64,000 nucleotides of DNA from contig NZ_JAIVAC010000001.1 of the NCBI RefSeq assembly GCF_020171655.1, positions 310,001 through 374,000 of the forward strand, read 5' to 3'. Below are positions 33,102 to 41,430 of this stretch, in pieces. The notes beneath the pieces were generated by a model. It searched no databases. It had not been told where the DNA came from and saw only the letters and a program-made list of their open reading frames with translations. The DNA comes from Exiguobacterium aestuarii (lineage in GTDB: Bacteria; Bacillota; Bacilli; Exiguobacteriales; Exiguobacteriaceae). The translations under genes were made by a program, and so were the position numbers. Numbering within the stretch: position 1 is the stretch's first letter; every line of letters starts with the position of its first letter.

Positions 33102-33296
33102 ATGATGTTGTTTGCAGAAACGCCTGAACTTGTAGCTTATAAAGAAGTGGTAGGAGAGACGATGGTCGTCACGTTTGAATCGAAGCATAGTGAGACGTTC
33201 TCCATTTCGGCTCAAGTCCGGTCTGATCTCGATATCGCTGATTCGTTGTTCATGACCGGTTGGCAACAGTACATGGAACAAGCTAAAGTTTCGTAA
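33102..33296 (+). CDS. Hypothetical protein, 64 residues
   Basis: ATG 33102 is 8 nt after AAAGGAG. The product (MMLFAETPELVAYKEVVGETMVVTFESKHSETF) ends with a helical segment SLFMTGWQQYMEQAK. No family is recognised. An extended -10 (TGGTACACT, 33059-33067) may drive it. It ends in a structured terminator. The upstream frame from 33009 includes an unlikely Cys/Pro-rich lead and no ribosome site. Confidence 0.6.
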   Translation: MMLFAETPELVAYKEVVGETMVVTFESKHSETFSISAQVRSDLDIADSLFMTGWQQYMEQAKVS

Positions 33297-33327
33297 AAAA
33301 GGTAAATAATATAAGGGAAATCATTAC

Positions 33328-33373
33328 AAACGTCTGCACATTGTATACACTAGTGCTATAGACGTTTTTTTAT
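33328..33373 (+). terminator. Structured terminator before the BsuPI lipoprotein gene
   Basis: AAACGTCTGCAC (33328-33339) pairs with GTGC (33353-33356) and AGACGTTT (33360-33367) with a TAT bulge, then a run of T. Confidence 0.65.
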
Positions 33374-33395
33374 TTTGTTGAGGAGAGTGGGATCC

Positions 33396-34190
33396 ATGAA
33401 AAAAACTTGGTTACTCGCCGTCGTGACGGCAATCATACTAGTCGTAGCAGGATGTGGAAAAGAAGAGGCGAAACCGAGTCAAGTGAATAGCGATTCGTCT
33501 GAACCACCAGCTCCATTAACACTTGATACGGAAATGGCATATGATGCTTCAGCCAATACATTATCGGCAACTGTCAAGATGACAAACCCGAATGAAGAGG
33601 CGGCGAAGGTGACGTTCAATTCATCACAACGCTTCCAATTGATTATCAAACAAGGGGACGAAACCGTGTTTGACTATGGTAGTGAATATATGTTCACGGA
33701 ATCGATTATCGAAGAGACGTGGGAAGCGGATGAACAAAAGATCTTTGATGAGGTATTCCCATTAGAATTGGCAGCCGGTGAATACTCGGTCGAAGTGATC
33801 GGACTCGGTCAAGTCGATGGGGCACCAGAAATCGCTGTGACGGATGAGACGTCCTTCACAGTTGAACGGGCTGTAGAAGAGCCAGAAGAGGACACTACAG
33901 AAACTCCAGAAGAAACACCTGCATCTGAACCGCAAACAGACGGTGCGTTCCGCGATGTGACAATCGATGTGAATGATACGATGATTCAAGTCAGTGGCTT
34001 CACGGAAGAAGTAGAGTTTGAATGGTCTGTGTCAGACGGGCATAACTTATTTGCACAAGGTGCGGCAGAAGTAACAGGCGGAAGCTTCACATTTGGTGTA
34101 TTGCTCGATGAAGCACCAGCAGAAGGTCAAAAATTATTCCTCGAATTGACACCGATTGGTGGAGAAGTTACGTCATTCCAAATTCAATAA
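33396..34190 (+). CDS. Lipoprotein with an intracellular proteinase inhibitor (BsuPI) domain
   Basis: A 264-residue protein with a signal peptide and lipobox VVAGC, so it is anchored on the outer face of the membrane. Residues about 45-155 fit the BsuPI fold (LSATVKMTNPNEEAAKVTFNSSQRFQLIIKQGDETVFDYG, EEVFPLELAAGEYSVEVIGLG). An acidic/Pro-rich linker (EEPEEDTTETPEE) leads to a C-terminal beta domain (DVTIDVNDTMIQVSGFTEEVEFEW), possibly Gmad2-like. GAGGAGAG is 8 nt before the ATG. The partner protease, if any, is unknown. Confidence 0.82.
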   Translation: MKKTWLLAVVTAIILVVAGCGKEEAKPSQVNSDSSEPPAPLTLDTEMAYDASANTLSATVKMTNPNEEAAKVTFNSSQRFQLIIKQGDETVFDYGSEYMFTESIIEETWEADEQKIFDEVFPLELAAGEYSVEVIGLGQVDGAPEIAVTDETSFTVERAVEEPEEDTTETPEETPASEPQTDGAFRDVTIDVNDTMIQVSGFTEEVEFEWSVSDGHNLFAQGAAEVTGGSFTFGVLLDEAPAEGQKLFLELTPIGGEVTSFQIQ

Positions 34191-34195
34191 TCATG

Positions 34196-34226
34196 AGACG
34201 GAAACGATTGTTTCCGTCTTTCTTTT
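34196..34226 (+). terminator. Terminator of the BsuPI lipoprotein gene
   Basis: AGACGGAAAC (34196-34205) pairs with GTTTCCGTCT (34210-34219), then TTCTTTT. Confidence 0.9.
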
Positions 34227-34238
34227 GTATATCGCTAG

Positions 34239-34267
34239 TTGACGGGGTTTGTGAATTATCAGACAAT
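34239..34267 (+). promoter_or_regulatory. Promoter candidate for nadE
   Basis: TTGACG (34239-34244) and GACAAT (34262-34267), 17-bp spacing. Confidence 0.55.
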
Positions 34268-34301
34268 AAAACGAAATGAGAGAATTATGGGAGGGTCATT
34301 C

Positions 34302-35117
34302 ATGCAACAACATATTATCGAATCAACACATGTCAAACCGACCATCGATCCGCAGGCGGAGATTCGTCAACGAATCGATTTCTTAAAAGCGTATGTGAAA
34401 CGTGCCGGTGCAAAAGGACTTGTCCTTGGGATTTCAGGTGGACAAGACTCGAGTTTGGCAGGGAAACTGTGTCAGCTCGCCATGGAAGAACTACGAGCAG
34501 AAGATGCGGGGGACTACACGTTTTATGCGGTAAGGTTACCGTATGGCGAACAACATGATGAAGATGATGCCCAACTCGCCCTCGAGTTCATCCGTCCGGA
34601 CAAGTCCCTCACTGTCAATATCAAGCATGCCGTCGACGCATCGGTAGAAGCGTTCCGACAAGCGACGGGTCTTGAGTTGAGTGACTTCCATAAAGGGAAC
34701 ACGAAAGCGCGTGAACGGATGAAGGCGCAATATGACATCGCGGCAACGTTTGGTGCCCTTGTCGTCGGTACGGACCATGCAGCGGAATATGTGACGGGAT
34801 TCTATACGAAACACGGAGACGGGGCGTGTGACCTCACACCGTTGACTGGTTTGAACAAACGTCAAGGGAAAGCGTTGCTTCACGAACTAGAGGCGCATGA
34901 ACGAGTCATTTATAAAGTGCCGACAGCAGATCTTGAAGACGGTCGTCCTGGACTTCCTGACGAAGTGGCGCTTGGCATGACATATGACCAATTAGATGAT
35001 TATTTAGAAGGTAAATCCATCGATCCGGTGATTGCAGAGCGGATTGAGACGATTTTCAAACGTTCACGTCATAAGCATCATATGCCTGCTTCACTGTACG
35101 ACGAGTGGTGGCAATAA
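34302..35117 (+). CDS. nadE: NH3-dependent NAD+ synthetase
   Basis: A 271-residue cytosolic enzyme (272 in B. subtilis) that converts nicotinic acid adenine dinucleotide to NAD with ammonia and ATP. The P-loop SGGQDS is at residues 45-50; later conserved segments are [23 protein letters not shown] and [26 protein letters not shown] precedes the ATG at 34302. It lacks a glutaminase domain, so it uses free ammonia. It is a separate transcription unit; with nadK at 16.0 kb the window carries both final NAD(P) steps. Confidence 0.96.
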   Translation: MQQHIIESTHVKPTIDPQAEIRQRIDFLKAYVKRAGAKGLVLGISGGQDSSLAGKLCQLAMEELRAEDAGDYTFYAVRLPYGEQHDEDDAQLALEFIRPDKSLTVNIKHAVDASVEAFRQATGLELSDFHKGNTKARERMKAQYDIAATFGALVVGTDHAAEYVTGFYTKHGDGACDLTPLTGLNKRQGKALLHELEAHERVIYKVPTADLEDGRPGLPDEVALGMTYDQLDDYLEGKSIDPVIAERIETIFKRSRHKHHMPASLYDEWWQ

Positions 35118-35120
35118 GAG

Positions 35121-35160
35121 AAAGGAGAAGCTATCTTGATGACGGCTTCTCCTTTGTATG
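35121..35160 (+). terminator. Hairpin after nadE
   Basis: AAAGGAGAAGC (35121-35131) pairs with GCTTCTCCTTT (35145-35155). T-tail is short; may also serve bdbC on the other strand. Confidence 0.7.
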
Positions 35161-35162
35161 TC

Positions 35163-35549
35163 TTACGCTTTTTTGAACGGAACGAATTGAATGATAAGAA
35201 TACATGTAAAGGCGATAAAACTGAGAAGTGGGATGGTAACAAAACCAAAGTAATTCACCCAGCGAATGAGACAGTCGTTCGTGCAGAAGGCTTCTCCGTT
35301 CGGAATACGTTCTAGGATGACGTGATAAAGACTGATACACCAGCCGGCGCCGGCCATGATTCCAACGAACAATCGATTCACGTCGCGAGCAGTCAACATG
35401 ATTGTCAAGTAGTAGATGGCGAGTGGATACATAAAAATGCGTTGGAACCAACACAGTTTACATGGTAAAAAGAGCATGACTTCAGAGAAGTAAAGGCTGC
35501 CAAGCGTCGCGACGGTCGCAACGATAAAGGCGAAATGATGACGTTGCAT
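35163..35549 (-). CDS. bdbC: Thiol-disulfide oxidoreductase BdbC (DsbB family)
   Basis: A 128-residue membrane protein with four hydrophobic helices. The first redox pair is in LPCKLCWFQRI after helix 1 and the second in EAFCTNDCLIRWVNYFGF between helices 3 and 4, as in BdbC. It reoxidises an extracytoplasmic BdbD/DsbA partner using quinone. No bdbD gene is next to it. The ATG at 35549 follows AGGAGG; the extra six residues of a longer start have no ribosome site. Confidence 0.92.
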   Translation of the reverse strand: MQRHHFAFIVATVATLGSLYFSEVMLFLPCKLCWFQRIFMYPLAIYYLTIMLTARDVNRLFVGIMAGAGWCISLYHVILERIPNGEAFCTNDCLIRWVNYFGFVTIPLLSFIAFTCILIIQFVPFKKA

Positions 35550-35657
35550 CAGATTTCCTCCTAACAATCAAATTGATGAATAAACATGATATGATACATT
35601 GAAACAAATACTTATTCAGTATACAATCTTTCAAACGATAGAGAAACAGGTGACGTC

Positions 35658-36536
35658 ATGCAAGTATCGGAAGTAGAAGTGTTGATTATCCTTGCAGAAG
35701 AATTGAATATGCGCAAAGCGGCGGAGCGGTTATTCGTCTCCCAACCGGCGCTCAGTCAACGGCTCGTGACGATTGAACATCAATGGGGAAAAAAAATCTT
35801 TGTCCGTTCGACACGTGGTCTTGCCTTGACGCCAGACGGGGAGAAGATCATCGAGTTCGCCAAGAAAATGTACAGTGAAGAACAAGAGTTACGAAGCGAG
35901 CTGACGGCAAATCCAGGAGAAGTATATGGAACGTTAAAGATTGCTGTCGCTTCCATCATGGGTCAGTATTGGCTCCCGAAAGTGTTAAAGACGTTCGTGG
36001 AGCGATATCCGTCTGTCCGTGTCAAGTTAGTCACCGGATGGTCGAGTGAAATGATGCGTTACATGCTTGAGGAGAATTTTCATATCGGCATCATTCGAGG
36101 GAATCCGGATTGGCGCGGTGAGCGCATGAAGCTGTTCTCTGACTCCTTACACTTGGTCGATTTAAAAATGACAGACCTGTCCCAACTAAAAAATAACGAA
36201 CGCTCATTTATTCAGTTTAAGAGCGACTCGACATATTACCAGGAAATATTAGAATGGTGGCAGGAACGATTTTCGAGCCCGCCGCTCACCACACTCGTCG
36301 TCGACCAGATTGAAACGTGTAAACAGATGGCGTTACATGGAATCGGATTCGCCATCTTACCGGAGTCGACCATTAAAGATGTCAATGAAATGAACAAGAT
36401 TCCGTTGACGTCCTCGAGTGGTGTCCCGCTCGTTCGGGACACATGGATGCTGTCGACAGAATCGATGTTGGAATTGGCACAAGTACAAGCATTTTGGAAC
36501 ATTGTTGAAGAAGTTACGAAGGAGACTGAATCATGA
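35658..36536 (+). CDS. LysR-family transcriptional regulator
   Basis: A 292-residue regulator with an N-terminal winged HTH (AEELNMRKAAERLFVSQPALSQRLVTIEHQWG, residues about 14-45) and a periplasmic-binding-like effector domain. AGGTGA precedes the ATG. It overlaps dapEL by 4 bp in the same direction, which is unusual for LysR proteins that are normally divergent from their target, and suggests co-regulation of dapEL. The effector is unknown. Confidence 0.9.
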   Translation: MQVSEVEVLIILAEELNMRKAAERLFVSQPALSQRLVTIEHQWGKKIFVRSTRGLALTPDGEKIIEFAKKMYSEEQELRSELTANPGEVYGTLKIAVASIMGQYWLPKVLKTFVERYPSVRVKLVTGWSSEMMRYMLEENFHIGIIRGNPDWRGERMKLFSDSLHLVDLKMTDLSQLKNNERSFIQFKSDSTYYQEILEWWQERFSSPPLTTLVVDQIETCKQMALHGIGFAILPESTIKDVNEMNKIPLTSSSGVPLVRDTWMLSTESMLELAQVQAFWNIVEEVTKETES

Positions 36537-37654
36537 ATTGGGCAATCGAAGCAAGAAGACAACTGCATTTAATCCCGGAAGCCGGATATGAAGAATTCAA
36601 AACGCAAGCGACTCTCGAACAACTGATTCGTTCGCTCGATTCGCCGCGTGTTCATATCACGCACTGGCGGACGGGCCTTTTCGTTCGCGTGGATGGTCTC
36701 GTCGGGGAGAAGACGATTGGGTATCGAGCCGACATGGATGGGCTACCGATTACCGAGGAGACCGGATTGGAGTTTGCATCGATTCATGAAGGTATGATGC
36801 ATGCGTGCGGCCATGATGTCCATATGTCTATCGCGCTCGGATTGATCAAACGAGCGGTCGAAGTCCCGTTCAACCACCATCTTGTCGTCTTCTTCCAACC
36901 GGCTGAAGAAGGGCCGGGCGGGGCCGAACCGATGGCGAAATCCGAATTGTTCTATCACTTCCGTCCGGACGCGCTATTCGGATTACATGTCGCTCCGGAA
37001 TATCCGGTCGGGATGGTAGCCTCTAGACCGGGTGTATTATTCGCAAGTGCACGTGAACTCCATATTACGATTCATGGGAAGGGAGGGCACGGCGCATTCC
37101 CTCACGCAGGAATTGATGCCGTTATCGTCCAAGCCGCCCTCATCATGCAACTGCAAACCATCGTGTCACGAAACATTGATCCGATGGGAAGTGCGGTCGT
37201 CAGCATCGGGAAAGTCGCAGCGGGAACAAAAGAGAACATCATCGCCGATACAGCCAAGTTAGATGGAACGGTCCGCGCGTTATCTGACAAGGAGATGGTT
37301 GTACTTGAAAGCCGGATTCGTCAAATCATCGCCGGTGTCGAAATGACGTACAACGTTCAAATCGACCTTGAATTCGGAAATCGCTATCATGAGGTCGTCA
37401 ACGATGAGCGCTATCTTTATCAGTTCGAAGAAGCGGTCGAAGAGGTAGGATATTCGTATAAGACATGTGTTCCCGCCATGACAGGGGAAGACTTCGGATA
37501 TATGCTGAAACAAGTTCCTGGATTTATGGTTTGGTTAGGTGTGAACGATATGGGGTCGGGTCTTCATCAATCGACACTCAATCCAGACGAACGAGCGATT
37601 GAAGTAGCCATCGAATTGTTTGATCACTATTTCCGTACGGTCATGATTCAATAA
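36533..37654 (+). CDS. dapEL: N-acetyldiaminopimelate deacetylase (M20 family, YkuR/DapL type)
   Basis: A 373-residue M20D metallopeptidase-like amidohydrolase. Metal-binding segments are HACGHDVHMSIALGL, FFQPAEEGPGGAEPM and the C-terminal GLHQSTLNPDE; the dimerisation domain has GKGGHGAFPHAGIDA. Within the M20D group the sequence MHACGHDVHMS with TGEDFGYMLKQVPGFMVWLG resembles YkuR, which removes acetate from N-acetyl-LL-diaminopimelate in lysine and cell-wall synthesis. A related M20D amidohydrolase cannot be excluded. dapH, its usual neighbour, is not present. AAGGAG precedes the ATG. Confidence 0.82.
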   Translation: MNWAIEARRQLHLIPEAGYEEFKTQATLEQLIRSLDSPRVHITHWRTGLFVRVDGLVGEKTIGYRADMDGLPITEETGLEFASIHEGMMHACGHDVHMSIALGLIKRAVEVPFNHHLVVFFQPAEEGPGGAEPMAKSELFYHFRPDALFGLHVAPEYPVGMVASRPGVLFASARELHITIHGKGGHGAFPHAGIDAVIVQAALIMQLQTIVSRNIDPMGSAVVSIGKVAAGTKENIIADTAKLDGTVRALSDKEMVVLESRIRQIIAGVEMTYNVQIDLEFGNRYHEVVNDERYLYQFEEAVEEVGYSYKTCVPAMTGEDFGYMLKQVPGFMVWLGVNDMGSGLHQSTLNPDERAIEVAIELFDHYFRTVMIQ

Positions 37655-37658
37655 CACG

Positions 37659-37686
37659 AAGCGGTCTCTGTTGAGACCGCTTTTAG
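37659..37686 (+). terminator. Terminator of the lysR-dapEL operon
   Basis: AAGCGGTCTC (37659-37668) pairs with GAGACCGCTT (37673-37682), then TT. The following 37687-37913 contains no gene; a CAAATGT-ACATTTTG near-palindrome at 37765-37781 is the main feature. Confidence 0.88.
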
Positions 37687-37913
37687 TGTGCCCAAAAAAG
37701 AGTGAAGTGTGAGCAAAGAGGGAATCAAATATGAATGTAAAGCGACAATTCTGTGGCTATTGCTCAAATGTGAACATTTTGCAAACTCGAGCATTGAGAC
37801 ATTACAGCGCAATATAAAATCATTATGATGGAAGTATCGAAGGGTATTCATCTGTGATTGTCGTTTCATACATGGGTTCGAAGCGATAGAGAGAGATAGG
37901 AGGTAATCAATAG

Positions 37914-39302
37914 ATGTTTCAAGATCCTGTCCTGATGAGCCGAGCATTAACGGCACTCACTTTAGGTTTTCATGTGATTTTTGCCACACTCGGCGTCGGG
38001 GTTCCACTTTTAATCTTATTGGCAGAATTTTTAGGAATTCGTAAAAAAGACCCGAAATATACCCTCATGGCTCGCCGGTGGTCACGCGGTTATGTCGTGA
38101 CTGTAGCAGTTGGGGTTGTAACGGGTACAGCAATCGGTCTTCAGCTTTCGCTATTATGGCCGAACTTGATGCGCGTTGCGGGTCAAACGATTGCACTTCC
38201 ACTATTCATGGAGACGTTCGCTTTCTTCTTTGAAGCGATTTTCCTCGGAATTTACTTGTACACGTGGGATCGGTTTAAAAATCCGTGGCATCATATGCTT
38301 CTCGGGATTCCAGTCGCAGTCGGTGCATTGTTCTCAGGGTTCTTTATTACAACGGTAAACAGCTTTATGAACCAACCGGTAGGATTTGATATCGTTGACG
38401 GTCTTTTGGCAAACGTCAGTCCGCTTGAGGCGATGTTCAGTCCAGCTATGCCGACGAAGATGGCACACGTATTGACGTCTGCGATTCTAACGTCTGCGTT
38501 CATCCTAGCGGCGATTGCAGCTGTACAGTTGTTACGTCAACGTCGTAATCAACTCGACAAGATGTCAATCGAATATCACAAAAAAGGTCTTCGCTTGACG
38601 ATGACAGTCGCTTTGATCTTTGCGATTGCGACAGCACTTGTCGGAGACTTCTCAGGTAAGTATTTGGCACAATATCAGCCGGATAAATTAGCAGCAGCGG
38701 AATGGCACTTTGAAACCTCCTCCGAGGCTGAGTTGATTCTTGGTGGTTGGTTAGAAGATGACGGTGAAGGCGGATACGAAGTTCGAGGCGCCTTAAAGAT
38801 TCCTTACGCGCTTTCAATTCTTGCTGGTGGTGTTCCAAACTATGAGGTGACAGGTCTCAATGAATTTGCGAAAGAGGACCAGCCACCGCTCTTTGTTCAC
38901 TACTTGTTTGATGCGATGGTCGGAATCGGGATGCTTCTAGCGCTGATTTCCTTCCTGTTCGTATTAGGGCGTTATATTAAACGTTTGAACCAGTTCAGTA
39001 AACCGATGCTCTTTGCGATTGCAGCCGGTGGACCGCTTGCGATGGCAGCGATTGAATTCGGTTGGTTCTTCGCTGAATTTGGTCGTCAACCGTGGGCGCT
39101 TTATGAGTTGATGCGTACGAGTGAAGCAGCTACGACATCGGCGAATGTCGGTTGGATGCTTGTCGCTTTCGCGATCCTCTATGCGGTGCTCGGAACAGTC
39201 ACAGTGGTCGTTCTATCACGTCTGTTCAAAGAGAACCCAGTAGGGAAAGAACTAAAACAATCCGAACATCGTGGTGAAGCGATGTTTGCGGATGAAGTGT
39301 GA
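37914..39302 (+). CDS. cydA: Cytochrome bd ubiquinol oxidase subunit I (YthA-like)
   Basis: A 462-residue heme-binding membrane protein. The N-terminal axial His is at position 19 (TLGFHVIFATLG); the helix with METFAFFFEAIFLGIYLY carries the conserved Glu residues, and MAHV marks a later ligand region. The quinol loop is short, and the sequence is closer to the YthA branch of Bacillales than to classical CydA. With subunit II it reduces oxygen to water without pumping protons, typically under low oxygen. AGGAGGTAA precedes the ATG. It is 15 bp upstream of cydB. Confidence 0.92.
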   Translation: MFQDPVLMSRALTALTLGFHVIFATLGVGVPLLILLAEFLGIRKKDPKYTLMARRWSRGYVVTVAVGVVTGTAIGLQLSLLWPNLMRVAGQTIALPLFMETFAFFFEAIFLGIYLYTWDRFKNPWHHMLLGIPVAVGALFSGFFITTVNSFMNQPVGFDIVDGLLANVSPLEAMFSPAMPTKMAHVLTSAILTSAFILAAIAAVQLLRQRRNQLDKMSIEYHKKGLRLTMTVALIFAIATALVGDFSGKYLAQYQPDKLAAAEWHFETSSEAELILGGWLEDDGEGGYEVRGALKIPYALSILAGGVPNYEVTGLNEFAKEDQPPLFVHYLFDAMVGIGMLLALISFLFVLGRYIKRLNQFSKPMLFAIAAGGPLAMAAIEFGWFFAEFGRQPWALYELMRTSEAATTSANVGWMLVAFAILYAVLGTVTVVVLSRLFKENPVGKELKQSEHRGEAMFADEV

Positions 39303-39316
39303 TCGGAGGGTATGAC

Positions 39317-40348
39317 ATGCAAATTCAAGAGTTAGGGATTGCCGTCTTATGGACGTTCTTATACGGCTATCTCATCGTCGCATCGATTGACTTCGGTGCT
39401 GGCTTCTTCGCATTCTATAGCCGTTATACAAAACGGGATCACTTGGTGAACCGTCTCGTTAAACGGTATTTGTCACCGACTTGGGAAGTAACGAATGTGT
39501 TTTTCGTCTTCTTCTTCGTCGGGATTGTCGGATTCTTTCCGGATACAGCTTATTACTATGGAACGGCGTTACTCGTTCCGGCATCCGTCGTGTTGATTTT
39601 ACTTGCGATTCGCGGTAGCTTTTACGCATTCGCGAACTATGGGTCGAAAGAAAGCACGCTGTATATGTTCCTATACGGAGCCACAGGATTACTCATCCCA
39701 GCTTCGATGTCGACCGTATTGACGGTCAGTCAAGGTGGATTCATCACCGAGACGGAAAACGGCGTCTTCTTTGACGGCGCGAAGTTGTTCACCAATTTTT
39801 ATTCATGGACAGTTGTCATCTTGGCGATTGTTTCAGTCCTCTATATTAGCGCGATGTTCCTCTTGTTCTATGCGGACAAAGCACGCGATCAAAATGCGGT
39901 CGAACTCGTCAGAAAATGGGCGCTCTTCTGGAGCGTTCCGACGATTATTGCTTCTGGGCTCGTCTTCTTCGGTTTGAAGTCGCAGGCGGCTTGGCACTAC
40001 GAGAGCATCTTAGGAGGAAACTGGTGGTGGTTCGCAATGAGCTTCCTCTTCTTCGCGATTGCCGTCTCATTCGTTTATATGAAGCGAAATTACGGGATTG
40101 CTTTCTTGATGGTCATGGGACAATTCTTTATGGCATGGTTCGGCTACGGATATTCACACTTACCGTATATCTTGTATCCGTATATCGATATCAATGGAAG
40201 TGTCGTCAACGAGTCGATGGCGGTGGCACTCGTCGTCGTATTCATCTTAGGATTGCTCCTTCTCGTTCCGGCGCTCTACTTGTTGCTCCGTTTGTTCCTG
40301 TTTGACAACGATTATGTACGCGGGAAACGTTCGAGCGGAAAAGCATGA
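39317..40348 (+). CDS. cydB: Cytochrome bd ubiquinol oxidase subunit II (YthB-like)
   Basis: A 343-residue membrane protein with about eight hydrophobic segments: LWTFLYGYLIVASIDFGAGFFAFY at the start, then RYLSPTWEVTNVFFVFFFVGIVGFFP as in CydB/YthB. It is the structural partner of subunit I. ATG 39317 follows CGGAGGGT and the gene begins 15 nt after cydA. A longer start at 39299 overlaps the cydA end without benefit. A strong terminator follows. Confidence 0.92.
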   Translation: MQIQELGIAVLWTFLYGYLIVASIDFGAGFFAFYSRYTKRDHLVNRLVKRYLSPTWEVTNVFFVFFFVGIVGFFPDTAYYYGTALLVPASVVLILLAIRGSFYAFANYGSKESTLYMFLYGATGLLIPASMSTVLTVSQGGFITETENGVFFDGAKLFTNFYSWTVVILAIVSVLYISAMFLLFYADKARDQNAVELVRKWALFWSVPTIIASGLVFFGLKSQAAWHYESILGGNWWWFAMSFLFFAIAVSFVYMKRNYGIAFLMVMGQFFMAWFGYGYSHLPYILYPYIDINGSVVNESMAVALVVVFILGLLLLVPALYLLLRLFLFDNDYVRGKRSSGKA

Positions 40349-40354
40349 CTTTAA

Positions 40355-40397
40355 AAGATGGGATTTCCTTCATATGAAGGAGATCCCATCTTGTTTT
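40355..40397 (+). terminator. Terminator of cydAB
   Basis: AAGATGGGATTTCCTTC (40355-40371) pairs with GAAGGAGATCCCATCTT (40376-40392), one mismatch, then GTTTT. Confidence 0.9.
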
Positions 40398-40477
40398 ATG
40401 TAGAGTTTTGAAAGGGAATCAGTTACACTGAACGAAGAATCAAGAAGAGACCATGTGTAGGAAAGGGATGTAGGATT

Positions 40478-41140
40478 ATGACAGGTGAATTTGCAGTCAT
40501 TGGGTTAGGGCGATTTGGTGGGTCAATCGTCCGTGAGTTGTCTTCAAACGGATACGATGTTCTTGCCATCGATTCAGATGAGGAACGCGTCAATGAGTTT
40601 ATGGGTTTAGCCACTCATGCCGTAATCGCGGATACGACAGATGAAAACGTGTTGAAGAGTTTAGGGATTCGTAACTTTGAACACGTCATCGTTGCCATCG
40701 GTGAAAACATTCAAGCTTCGATTTTGACGACGTTGATCTTAAAAGAACTTGGTGTCCAAATCATCACTGTCAAAGCGACAAATGATTACCATGAAAAAGT
40801 TCTCCGTCGCATCGGTGCAGATAATATCGTCCACCCAGAACGAGATATGGGCGTTCGAATCGCAAACGGGTTGATGAGCCAGAGCATTTTAGATTATCTT
40901 GAATTATCAAATGAACATTCAATTGTTGAAATCAAAGCGTCAGATAAGTTGTCGAATAAATCACTTATCGATTTGGACTTCCGTGCGAAGTATGGGGTCA
41001 ACATTGTCGCCATTCGTCGTGATGACGATGTCATCATTTCGCCGCAGGCAGATGAGATGATCTTATCGGAAGATATTTTGATTATCATCGGAAAAGATAC
41101 CGATCTCGATAGACTTGAACGGACGTTACGTTCGAAATAA
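40478..41140 (+). CDS. ktrC: Potassium uptake regulatory subunit KtrC (RCK domain)
   Basis: A 220-residue cytosolic protein with the RCK_N nucleotide-binding fold (VIGLGRFGGSIVRELSSNGYDVLAIDSDEERV, GxGxxG) and a RCK_C domain at the C-terminus (about residues 135-220). It gates a KtrD-type K+ channel by binding ATP/ADP or c-di-AMP. Position beside rnjA and ykrA matches ykqB (ktrC) of B. subtilis. No membrane partner gene is in the window. AAGGGATGTAGG is upstream of the ATG. Confidence 0.92.
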   Translation: MTGEFAVIGLGRFGGSIVRELSSNGYDVLAIDSDEERVNEFMGLATHAVIADTTDENVLKSLGIRNFEHVIVAIGENIQASILTTLILKELGVQIITVKATNDYHEKVLRRIGADNIVHPERDMGVRIANGLMSQSILDYLELSNEHSIVEIKASDKLSNKSLIDLDFRAKYGVNIVAIRRDDDVIISPQADEMILSEDILIIIGKDTDLDRLERTLRSK

Positions 41141-41141
41141 A

Positions 41142-41221
41142 AAAAGACCTCTTGAGCGATACCGTGATCGTTGAATCGATTGATCCAACTCGGCGGTTTG
41201 ACGCAAGAGGTCTCTTTTTTA
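41142..41221 (+). terminator. Terminator of ktrC with an unusually long loop
   Basis: AGACCTCTTG (41145-41154) pairs with CAAGAGGTCT (41204-41213), followed by seven T. About 49 nt lie between the arms and contain smaller inverted repeats. The insertion element begins just after the T-run. Confidence 0.7.
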
Positions 41222-41430
41222 ACTATATCAGGCGAGAATTCTCCCTCCTCTAAGCGTCTCGGGGCGTAGCCCGGCGTAGGTGGGGGATGAATCGCCCGGT
41301 CCAAAACTCTTTTTCCCTGTGACAGATATGACGAACAGAAGTTCGCGATTCTGTCGGATTCTCCCTCCCCCTCCGCGGGTATCGGATGAGGAGGACACAT
41401 CACGATCTTCTGGAGGGAGAAGGGATAGAT

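Noticed and set aside
40398-40477. A c-di-AMP riboswitch upstream of ktrC
   Set aside because: Only about 80 bp are available, too short for the ydaO-type aptamer, and no matching motif is seen.
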